This document shows positions 19,437 to 25,400 of a stretch of DNA of 36,700 nucleotides, in pieces. How positions within the stretch are numbered: the first letter of the stretch is position 1; every line of letters starts with the position of its first letter. A model generated the notes under the pieces. It made no database searches, was not told the DNA's origin, and was given only the letters and a program-made list of their open reading frames with translations. A program made the translations under genes and the position numbers. Origin of the DNA: a virus. The stretch is from the IMG/VR virus record IMGVR_UViG_3300009181_000178, positions 1 through 36,700 of that record. One strand, 5' to 3'.

Positions 19437-19507
19437 TTGTTTTGCAAGGATTCGAACCTCGACTAAGAGAATCAAAACCTCCTGTGCTACCATTACACCA
19501 CAAAACA
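19437..19507 (-). tRNA. tRNA-Gln(UUG)
   Basis: 71 nt, CCA not encoded. Acceptor TGTTTTG/CAAAACA, D arm GTGTAATGGTAGCAC, anticodon arm GGAGG-TTTTGAT-TCTCT, T arm CGAGGTTCGAATCCTTG. Confidence 0.93.
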
Positions 19508-19534
19508 AGAGTAACGACAATCAAATTAAGCATA

Positions 19535-20257
19535 TTAGAACTTAAAAGAAGCCTTAACACCAGCAGCAAAACCAGCATCTGTATTATGTACACCTTCATG
19601 TCCAAAGCTGTACGATACAAAAGGTGAAGCAGTAACTCCAGAAGAGAATCGATAATTATAACTCAAGTCCGTGGTTGTATGAGCAAACTCGCCAGCTTCA
19701 ATAAGAAAGCCTTCAGTAACGGTCCCGATAAGATATTGCGATTCATTTAGGACAAAGTTCTTGCTCAGAGCAAATTCACTATATCCATCATTATCTCCTT
19801 CAATAGAGATAAAGTACTTCAACGTTGACTTAATGTCAAAAGGCAAGACATATTCAACTCCAAGAGCAAGCTCTTGAGTATCCGCTCCAGCAACAGCGTT
19901 GTAATTATAATAAGTATACTCAGCCGTGCCAGTAACTGGACCGAAGTCATGAACAACTCCAGCAGTAAAGTCAACTTCTGTACGATCAAAGTCTTCAGCA
20001 CCAGCACCATAAGCGCCAATAACAATAGCAGTATTCTCTTCAAGACTTACACCAAATTGAAGACTACCTTCAAAAAGATTTTTACCACTCTTAACACCGC
20101 GCCAGATATAGTCTGTAGCATATCCAGCAGTTACTTGAGTACTTACTTCGTTAAGAGGACTTACTTGAGTAGGTACAGGTTCTTTTGGGCCGGCCCATGC
20201 AGGAGTACTGAATGATAGGATTAGTGATGCGATTGTGGTTTTTAGTTTATGTTTCAT
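19535..20257 (-). CDS. TorF-like outer-membrane beta-barrel protein
   Basis: 240 aa. Signal peptide at 1-22 (basic start, hydrophobic core, cut after TPAWA). The mature part has alternating beta-strands with QVTAGYATDYIWRGVKSG, GAYGAGAEDFDRTEVDFTAG, TAEYTYYNYN and a terminal Phe (GVKASFKF), as in TorF-family putative porins of Gram-negative bacteria. It should insert in the host outer membrane. Unusual cargo for a phage; possible roles are altering uptake or blocking superinfection (inference). May be host-derived. Transcribed before tRNA-Gln. Confidence 0.8.
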   Translation of the reverse strand: MKHKLKTTIASLILSFSTPAWAGPKEPVPTQVSPLNEVSTQVTAGYATDYIWRGVKSGKNLFEGSLQFGVSLEENTAIVIGAYGAGAEDFDRTEVDFTAGVVHDFGPVTGTAEYTYYNYNAVAGADTQELALGVEYVLPFDIKSTLKYFISIEGDNDGYSEFALSKNFVLNESQYLIGTVTEGFLIEAGEFAHTTTDLSYNYRFSSGVTASPFVSYSFGHEGVHNTDAGFAAGVKASFKF

Positions 20258-20305
20258 AATTTATTATTTTATACGGTTTGTTTTAAATATCTACTATTTA
20301 AATTT

Positions 20306-20381
20306 TGGTCCTCCAGGTTGGGGTTGAACCAACTGCCCAAAACTTATGAAGTTTTCGCTCTGACCGATGAGCTACTGGAGG
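20306..20381 (-). tRNA. tRNA with CAU anticodon (Met elongator or Ile2)
   Basis: 76 nt with encoded CCA. Acceptor CCTCCAG/CTGGAGG, D arm GCTCATCGGTCAGAGC, anticodon arm AAAAC-TTCATAA-GTTTT, T arm GTTGGTTCAACCCCAAC. Together with 16151, one is probably elongator Met and one the TilS substrate Ile2. Confidence 0.93.
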
Positions 20382-20391
20382 AAAATTATAT

Positions 20392-20571
20392 TTAAGCTTT
20401 TGTTTGCATTGTTGCAATTAGATCTTCATACATTTTAATTAAATGTACTCGATCCTTATCAGTAGGCCATAACCGACTGCCTTTTCTATGTCGAGTTGGT
20501 TTTTGTAATTCAATAATTCTAGCTTGATGAGAGGCGATATCTACTTGAAGAGATGAGGTAGTTTTTTTCAT
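20392..20571 (-). CDS. small hypothetical protein
   Basis: 59 aa: MKKTTSSLQVDIASHQARII, then ELQKPTRHRKGSRLWPTDKD and a final helix LIKMYEDLIATMQTKA. Basic middle, helical ends. Its ATG overlaps the TGA of the upstream 20568 gene, so translation is coupled. Function unknown. Confidence 0.65.
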   Translation of the reverse strand: MKKTTSSLQVDIASHQARIIELQKPTRHRKGSRLWPTDKDRVHLIKMYEDLIATMQTKA

Positions 20572-20822
20572 TTGTTGCTGTAATAAACTTCGAGAGGGTG
20601 AAGATTAAGTTTAGTATTAGTTACTTTAGTTTTACGTAGGCCTTCATATTTGCCTCGAATACGCTCACCTTTAGCATTATAGAATCGAGCGAGGCTATAA
20701 TTGTTACCATCAGTGATGATTTGTTGAATAAATTTAGATCTGTTTTGTTTTACCTTTTTAAGCTCATTATACTCAGAAGCTTTAAAAGTCAAAAATTGAA
20801 TAATTGATTTAATAATTAACAT
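20568..20822 (-). CDS. hypothetical basic protein
   Basis: 84 aa, basic, not recognised (ELKKVKQNRSKFIQQIITDG, RFYNAKGERIRGKYEGLRKT). Could bind nucleic acid. First gene of a two-gene operon; promoter at 20836. Confidence 0.68.
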   Translation of the reverse strand: MLIIKSIIQFLTFKASEYNELKKVKQNRSKFIQQIITDGNNYSLARFYNAKGERIRGKYEGLRKTKVTNTKLNLHPLEVYYSNK

Positions 20823-20835
20823 CGTATTGTTCTTA

Positions 20836-20852
20836 TATTATATGATAGTTCA
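20836..20852 (-). promoter_or_regulatory. GAACT-TATAAT promoter
   Basis: AATGAACTATCATATAAT upstream of the gene starting at 20822. Confidence 0.6.
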
Positions 20853-20880
20853 TTTTAATCCAGAGACTAATCTAGTTTTT

Positions 20881-20889
20881 TATTAAATA
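20881..20889 (+). promoter_or_regulatory. late-type promoter (TATTAAATA)
   Basis: Five bases before the ATG of the structural gene at 20895; the stretch around it matches the one upstream of the neck-region gene at 36334 (TTTATTAAATA). Confidence 0.55.
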
Positions 20890-20894
20890 GTATT

Positions 20895-22325
20895 ATGTCT
20901 ATTAATTCTGACGTACGAGCACCGCTACCAACGATTGAGTACAACAAGTACGTCGAAATTGTTAACGACACTAATTTTCCAAAGCTGAGTACTACTCGAC
21001 AGACTCCGTACGGCGGTGTTGAAACGTTAGCATTTCCTAAGTATGCCATGCTAACGTATGATATTACAGCTGATCAGACAAATGGTTTACCGTTTGGAGA
21101 CAATGCAGCATTAGATGGTTTTGGTAAATTACGAGTCACATCTCCAAAGACTCTTTTTGATGCTAAGCAATTAACGGGTAAACTTCCTAATATCTTTGAT
21201 GAAGTTATTAATGGTACCGCTACAAGTGTCTGGCAGAAAGGTGATAGCTTAACTAAGATGACTACAGCCGCTAGTGGGGATTATGTCATACGACAAACAT
21301 CAGCTCGATTTAATTATCAGCCCGGTAAATCAATGCTTGCTTATTTTACAGGAGTATTTGCTCCACAAGTTAATGTAACAAAACGGATTGGATTATTTCA
21401 TGGCTTATCTTCCGCTCCGTATAATCCAGTTGATGGCATCTTTATTGAGTCAACGGATGGTCTGACAGGATATGTTGCATTTAGAGTATTAAAAGCAGAA
21501 GGTACATACTCTGCTTTATCAGCTGCTCAACCTGCGTGGAATTTAGATAGATTAGATGGTACAGGTCCTTCTGGATTAACCATCAATTTTAATTTTGCGC
21601 AGCTGTTAGTCATTGATTATGAATGGCTAGGTGTTGGGAGAATTAGATGCGGTTTTAATATAGCAGGTAAAACTATATATGCTCATGAATTTACCCATAC
21701 GGCAGGATTAACGGTACCTTATATGACATCTGGTAATCAACCAGTACGTTATGAAATAAGACAGACTGGAGCAGGATCTGGTACAATGAGCCATATTTGT
21801 ACTAGTGTTATGTCTGAGGGAGGTGAGGAGTATATTGGTTCTCCTATTACAGCAGAACTTTCAGCAACTCCTGGTGCGGCGATGGTTGGTGTAACAACAA
21901 ATGATCTAACATTTAAACCAATTATTGCAGTAAGATTAAATCCAACAGCTAGTGATCTTAGCCTTGTAGCTAAAAGCGTTCATATCTTTAATTCAGGTGC
22001 TAATAGCGTTATATATAGAATTGTTCAGAATCCTACTATAACAGGAGGCTCACTTGTGTATAATAATTTATTAGATACAGATTTAGTTCAGCTTGCGAAC
22101 GGTAGCGCATCACTCGGATTATCTGGCGGTACTAACTTAATGTCAGGCTTTGTAGATAATGGTAGATCTTCTGCTGCCGGAACTGGCGGAGGTGACCTAT
22201 TAGGTGAGCTAGCTATACTCGGAACTCGTATTAACGGAACTCCTGATACTTTTGTTATAGCTGCTAAATCTATTACAGGTGCATCTACAGTTTTTGCTGC
22301 AATAGATATGATATTAAGAAGTTAA
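20895..22325 (+). CDS. phage structural protein (tail or head fibre/decoration type)
   Basis: 476 aa. N-terminal ALDGFGKLRVTSPKTLFDAKQ is a motif I recognise from many phage virion proteins. A beta-rich region with GVGRIRCGFNIAGKTIYAHEF follows (about 252-272), and the C-terminal third is Gly/Ser/Thr-rich (SGGTNLMSGFVDNGRSSAAG). No enzyme motif. Probably an external virion protein; whether tail fibre or capsid decoration cannot be decided here. Plus strand, unlike its neighbours, with its own late-type promoter. Its stop abuts the 3' end of the convergent tRNA-Ser. Confidence 0.7.
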   Translation: MSINSDVRAPLPTIEYNKYVEIVNDTNFPKLSTTRQTPYGGVETLAFPKYAMLTYDITADQTNGLPFGDNAALDGFGKLRVTSPKTLFDAKQLTGKLPNIFDEVINGTATSVWQKGDSLTKMTTAASGDYVIRQTSARFNYQPGKSMLAYFTGVFAPQVNVTKRIGLFHGLSSAPYNPVDGIFIESTDGLTGYVAFRVLKAEGTYSALSAAQPAWNLDRLDGTGPSGLTINFNFAQLLVIDYEWLGVGRIRCGFNIAGKTIYAHEFTHTAGLTVPYMTSGNQPVRYEIRQTGAGSGTMSHICTSVMSEGGEEYIGSPITAELSATPGAAMVGVTTNDLTFKPIIAVRLNPTASDLSLVAKSVHIFNSGANSVIYRIVQNPTITGGSLVYNNLLDTDLVQLANGSASLGLSGGTNLMSGFVDNGRSSAAGTGGGDLLGELAILGTRINGTPDTFVIAAKSITGASTVFAAIDMILRS

Positions 22326-22412
22326 TGGCAGAAGGTAAAAGAATCGAACTCTTATCCATTTTCCAGATAGCCAGGATTTCAAGTCCTGTTTGCTGCCTCA
22401 GCGCCACCTTCC
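22326..22412 (-). tRNA. tRNA-Ser(UGA)
   Basis: 87 nt, class II, encoded CCA. Acceptor GGAAGGT/ACCTTCT, discriminator G, anticodon arm CAGGA-CTTGAAA-TCCTG, long variable arm, T arm AAGAGTTCGATTCTTTT. The CCA end touches the stop of the convergent structural gene and the 5' part overlaps the end of the 22379 gene. Confidence 0.95.
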
Positions 22413-22603
22413 GGTTTTCTATTTAATGTAAAGTTGGATTGCAGCCGTATATCTGCGTTAGGGAAAGTCCAACACTCTCCTGTTTCATCAAGGAACACGA
22501 CCCATAATAGATCGTGTTCCTGAGAATAGTCAATTACAAAATGAGCAAAGCCTTTACCTTTTGGTGTTAGTAGAGGTATGGTTGGTTGTAATTGAGTGAG
22601 CAT
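22379..22603 (-). CDS. hypothetical phage protein, 3' end overlapping tRNA-Ser
   Basis: 74 aa. AHFVIDYSQEHDLLWVVFLD-ETGECWTFPN followed by IRLQSNFTLNRK is a phage protein type I have seen as unannotated. The last twelve residues (KPEGGAEAANRT) are encoded by the 5' half of tRNA-Ser, so this tail is likely accidental. Function unknown. Confidence 0.75.
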   Translation of the reverse strand: MLTQLQPTIPLLTPKGKGFAHFVIDYSQEHDLLWVVFLDETGECWTFPNADIRLQSNFTLNRKPEGGAEAANRT

Positions 22604-22612
22604 TTTAATTAC

Positions 22613-22849
22613 TTAAACTGCTTCTACGGCTTCTACGGCTGGTTGACGAGCATTCTTCTCTGCAGTAATCTCTCCACGGCGCTGCTTAGCAAGCTTAATA
22701 ATCTCTTGAAGAAAATTACGAGCTCGAGTGCTGGCAGATTTATTACCTTCAGTAAATTTAATGTCGTTCATCATAGCAGCATCGAGATGACCTTGAAGCT
22801 CGCTATAGGTTTTGTGTACGTCGGGTTGTTCTGTGTTTTGTGTTTCCAT
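22613..22849 (-). CDS. histone H1-like protein
   Basis: 78 aa. FTEGNKSASTRARNFLQEIIKLAKQRRGEITAEK matches the Hc1/histone H1-like pattern (F..GNK.A.TR.RK.LQE.K.LA...R.EI) of phages and bacteria, here without the usual long Lys/Ala tail. Likely a small DNA-binding protein. Confidence 0.72.
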   Translation of the reverse strand: METQNTEQPDVHKTYSELQGHLDAAMMNDIKFTEGNKSASTRARNFLQEIIKLAKQRRGEITAEKNARQPAVEAVEAV

Positions 22850-22876
22850 ATTGGTTTTATTTGTTGTTGAGTTAAG

Positions 22877-22947
22877 TAGACGCTACTAGATTTTAACTAG
22901 TACTGGAGTAGAATTAGCTCTACTGCCTCTATTTGGGCTAAGCGTCT
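22877..22947 (-). tRNA. tRNA-like gene with 6-nt anticodon loop
   Basis: 71 nt. Acceptor AGACGCT/AGCGTCT (7 perfect pairs) and discriminator A, D arm GCC-CAAATAGA-GGC, T arm ACTAG-TTAAAAT-CTAGT; CCA not encoded. The middle folds as GTAGA-GCTAAT-TCTAC: a perfect stem with a six-base loop, no standard U33 and no assignable anticodon. It lies 6 bases downstream of tRNA-Leu and is surely co-transcribed. Either a decayed tRNA or a non-decoding tRNA-like RNA. Confidence 0.6.
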
Positions 22948-22953
22948 GTAAAT

Positions 22954-23245
22954 TGGTGCGGATGAGAGGACTCGAACCTCCAAATCAATTGATGACAGAT
23001 TTTCTTACCACTATAGCTTTCGCTACCATATCTGTTTGTGGTCTGGACTATACCTTAATCTTAGTATTACTACCTTAGATTCTCGCCGTCTAGTCTCTAC
23101 ACCTTCAAAGATATTTCTATCTTAGCTTGGCTCGGTATTGGCATTTTAAAGCGTTCACCGAATTTGACGAGTTCTACTCCTGTCGTTTCCAACAAGGCAC
23201 TCAATTTCTACAAGTCTGTTGTGTTTACCATTTCACCACATCCGC
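22954..23245 (-). tRNA. tRNA-Leu(UAA) interrupted by a group I intron
   Basis: Exon 1 is 23212-23245, exon 2 is 22954-23003 with encoded CCA. Spliced product 84 nt: acceptor GCGGATG/CATCCGC, D arm GTG-AAATGGTAAA-CAC, anticodon arm ACAGA-CTTAAAA-TCTGT (anticodon TAA), 13-nt variable region, T arm GGAGGTTCGAGTCCTCT. The gene only makes a normal tRNA when 23004-23211 is removed. The intron sits between U34 and A35, the site of the tRNA-Leu intron of cyanobacteria and plastids. Confidence 0.92.
23004..23211 (-). mobile_element. group I intron (IC3-like) in tRNA-Leu
   Basis: 208 nt, no ORF. P1: exon ACUU pairs with intron GAGU, U-G at the splice site. Core blocks in order: AATTGAGTGCCTTG (P), AATACCGAGCCAAGC (Q), GGTGTAGAGACTAGACGG (R), AAGGTATAGTCC (S), a P9 hairpin GTAGCGAAAGCTAT with GCGAAAGC tetraloop, and terminal G. 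These match, block by block, the cyanobacterial tRNA-Leu(UAA) intron as I recall it (GAGCCAAGC, GGTGCAGAGACT, GTAGCGAAAGCTG). Mobility would need a homing nuclease in trans; the HNH gene 9 bases upstream of the tRNA is the candidate. Confidence 0.9.
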
Positions 23246-23254
23246 ATTTAAATA

Positions 23255-23890
23255 TTATTTTTGCATATTATGTTTTGTTAAAAGTTTAGTTGCTCTTGAA
23301 TAATTGCCGCCCTTAGGAGAGAGATTGACATGTATTAGTGCTTGTCTTATATTAGACTCCTTTATTAGAGATGCAAGTAAGATTTCATCAGAAACTTTGG
23401 TTTTACCTGTATTTTTATTTTTACCACAATAAGTGTCGGTTAAAGAATGACAATTTGGACAAAGTAATCTTAGATTAGATAAAGTATTATTAAAATTATT
23501 TCCGTCAATATGATCCAATTCTAAATTAAGCTTTTGTCCTCTCCATTCACTAAGGTTACAAATTACACATTTATCGTCTATAAAATATTCTCTTAATAGT
23601 AATTTTTTAATTGCATGATTAGATAGAGTATTAGATTCACCGTTTATAAAGCGGCTAACTTGGTTTTGTTGTTTCGTTATAATAGATTTTTCTCTTGCTT
23701 CATCATTAAAACCTCCATTTCGTTGATTCATATTATAACAATGCTTTAATCCAGTTGAGTTTTTAGATCTATTCGCTGGACACGAGTTCCAAGATTTATT
23801 ACAGATATTTTTACCTTGCTTAGTTATAAACTTTGCTTCATTATTACAGCCATATTCACATTTCATATAAGTATTTAATATGGCATACAT
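23255..23890 (-). CDS. HNH homing-type endonuclease
   Basis: 211 aa (an internal Met at residue 9 is an alternative start). N-terminal zinc-ribbon-like CEYGCNNEAKF...CNKSWNSCP; HNH core CVICNLSEW...NLELDHIDGNNFNNTLSNLRLLCPNCHSL at about 108-150 with D126-H127, N and the CxxC pairs that hold zinc; C-terminal DNA-binding-like helices. Phage HNH proteins of this build are free-standing homing endonucleases. It ends 9 bases before the 5' end of tRNA-Leu, so it may cut intronless tRNA-Leu alleles. Confidence 0.88.
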   Translation of the reverse strand: MYAILNTYMKCEYGCNNEAKFITKQGKNICNKSWNSCPANRSKNSTGLKHCYNMNQRNGGFNDEAREKSIITKQQNQVSRFINGESNTLSNHAIKKLLLREYFIDDKCVICNLSEWRGQKLNLELDHIDGNNFNNTLSNLRLLCPNCHSLTDTYCGKNKNTGKTKVSDEILLASLIKESNIRQALIHVNLSPKGGNYSRATKLLTKHNMQK

Positions 23891-23953
23891 TGTTTTAATT
23901 AAAATATTGATCTTTTATTAATTATATACTCCTTTTCTTGTTAATCTACTTTT

Positions 23954-24346
23954 TTAACAGATATATTCAGCTCCATTATAATACCAGATTTTTTTGTATC
24001 CTATGCTATTAAGCAAAGCTTGACAATTATCGCAAGGCTTTGATACAGCTACTTTATTTTGATTGTCAATACGAATATTAACGAATGTCAAATGCGCGCA
24101 ATCTTCAAGTCCCATCTTAATAATAGCAGAGCATTCAGAATGGATACCTGCAATGTAGTTACCAGTATTGACTTTAGCTTTGTAATGACCAAATTTATGA
24201 TAACGGTGTTGTTTAGAGTAATCATTATTTGCGATACAAACTAGCTTTTTTTTATTGAAGACAAACGTAGTATGAAAAGAACGACCGGTCTGATGGGTAG
24301 GCTTAAGAGCTTTCGTAATATTCTCAAGCTTGCGAAAATTAATCAT
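23954..24346 (-). CDS. cytidine/dCMP deaminase-like protein
   Basis: 130 aa. Zinc deaminase motifs H69-S-E71 (AGIHSECSAI) and PC-x2-C (C105, C108; SKPCDNCQALL) in the right order, followed by IGYKKIWYYNG. The likely reaction is deamination of a cytosine nucleoside or nucleotide in phage nucleotide metabolism; a tRNA or nucleic-acid substrate cannot be excluded given the tRNA-rich context. Confidence 0.82.
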   Translation of the reverse strand: MINFRKLENITKALKPTHQTGRSFHTTFVFNKKKLVCIANNDYSKQHRYHKFGHYKAKVNTGNYIAGIHSECSAIIKMGLEDCAHLTFVNIRIDNQNKVAVSKPCDNCQALLNSIGYKKIWYYNGAEYIC

Positions 24347-24356
24347 TTTTTAAAAG

Positions 24357-24431
24357 TGGTGCACGTAATAAGATTCGAACTTATGACCCCCTCTTTATCA
24401 ATGAGGCGCTCTACCACTGAGCTATACGTGC
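24357..24431 (-). tRNA. tRNA-Ile(GAU)
   Basis: 75 nt with encoded CCA. Acceptor GCACGTA/TACGTGC, D arm GCTCAGTGGTAGAGC, anticodon arm CCTCA-TTGATAA-AGAGG (inner A-A mismatch), T arm ATAAGTTCGAATCTTAT. Confidence 0.93.
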
Positions 24432-24441
24432 AATTAAAGAG

Positions 24442-24513
24442 AGGCTCGTGAGTGACTTGAACACTCCTCGTCGGATTACAAAACCGATGCATCGTCATCT
24501 ATGCTTACGAGCC
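24442..24513 (-). tRNA. tRNA-Thr(UGU)
   Basis: 72 nt, CCA not encoded. Acceptor GGCTCGT/ACGAGCC, D arm GCAT...ATGC, anticodon arm TCGGT-TTTGTAA-TCCGA, T arm GAGTGTTCAAGTCACTC. Confidence 0.92.
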
Positions 24514-24518
24514 AAATT

Positions 24519-24551
24519 TATATGCTATATAATCATTTTATATAGCATATG
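24519..24551. terminator. AT-rich hairpin downstream of the 24562 gene
   Basis: atatgctatataa / ttatatagcatat, a perfect 13-bp stem with a 5-nt loop. Between the 24562 gene and tRNA-Thr; terminator or processing signal. Confidence 0.55.
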
Positions 24552-24561
24552 CAACCGAACC

Positions 24562-24801
24562 TTAAGCAAACTTAAGGCCTTGCTTATTAACCAATCGACC
24601 CAATGCGCGAGTATTAACTCGTTCCCACTCAGGCGTATCCAAGTTAGACATGTCTACAGTACCTTTAGTGCGATTAAGCATCCGAGTCATATTACCAAGT
24701 AGATGAAATTCACCTTTGCTATCACGCTCAAGATAGACGTTAAAGAGCTTAGGATTTTTAGTTGCATTGCGATTTTTGAACCAGGCGGAGTTACGTTTCA
24801 T
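24562..24801 (-). CDS. hypothetical basic protein
   Basis: 79 aa, basic, not recognised (WFKNRNATKNPKLFNVYLER, GNMTRMLNRTKGTVDMSNLD). Could bind nucleic acid. Promoter at 24866. Confidence 0.7.
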   Translation of the reverse strand: MKRNSAWFKNRNATKNPKLFNVYLERDSKGEFHLLGNMTRMLNRTKGTVDMSNLDTPEWERVNTRALGRLVNKQGLKFA

Positions 24802-24865
24802 ATGTTTGTTTTTGTTTTTTGTTTTTGTGTTGTTAGCAGAATTGCTAAAAGTTTCGTTATAATAA

Positions 24866-24885
24866 TATTATATAGTAGTTCGTTT
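24866..24885 (-). promoter_or_regulatory. GAACT-TATAAT promoter
   Basis: AAACGAACTACTATATAAT upstream of the 24562 gene. Confidence 0.6.
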
Positions 24886-24891
24886 TAACAT

Positions 24892-25356
24892 CTATTTGAT
24901 ATTTTTCTTAGTTAAAAATGATTCTTTAAAAGCAGCATCGTACAGAGTATATTGACGGTCGCAAGCTTCAATCTCCCAGGGAAAGTTAAAATAAATATCA
25001 TTACTGAGAGTATATCTATGCTTTTCTCCTCCCCAATAAAAAAACTTATGATCACTTGTTAAGCGATTTTCATGATATTGTTCTGCATGCACTAACTCAT
25101 GACATACTGTTGACAGAAGTTCATCTATTTTTCCTTTACGAGGATCTATTTCCACAGTATGAGTAGTAGAAACATATTGACCGATTAATGCGACATTGCG
25201 AATAGGTCTAAAATGTATCTTAATATCTTCAGGTATATTAACTAGTTCATATAACGTTTTAATATTAGGCTCGATAATTTTATTCAGTTTTTTTACTTTA
25301 TTGAATAGACATTTATATTTACCATGACGTATAGAGGTTGCAGCAGTTATAATCAT
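24892..25356 (-). CDS. putative zinc metallopeptidase (HELVH)
   Basis: 154 aa. VCHELVHAEQY with H86-E87-H90, preceded by VEIDPRKGKIDELLST and followed by FYWGGEKHRYT...FNFPWEIEACDRQYTLY. Paralog of the protein at 16765 (same EVDPR, HExxH, FPWE order); the WEIEA glutamate may be the third ligand. Target unknown. Promoter at 25369. Confidence 0.8.
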   Translation of the reverse strand: MIITAATSIRHGKYKCLFNKVKKLNKIIEPNIKTLYELVNIPEDIKIHFRPIRNVALIGQYVSTTHTVEIDPRKGKIDELLSTVCHELVHAEQYHENRLTSDHKFFYWGGEKHRYTLSNDIYFNFPWEIEACDRQYTLYDAAFKESFLTKKNIK

Positions 25357-25368
25357 TTAGTATATATT

Positions 25369-25385
25369 TATTATAGTCTAGTTCA
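25369..25385 (-). promoter_or_regulatory. GAACT-TATAAT promoter
   Basis: AATGAACTAGACTATAAT upstream of the metallopeptidase gene (ATG at 25356). Confidence 0.6.
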
Positions 25386-25400
25386 TTCTGGTTTGCAAAG

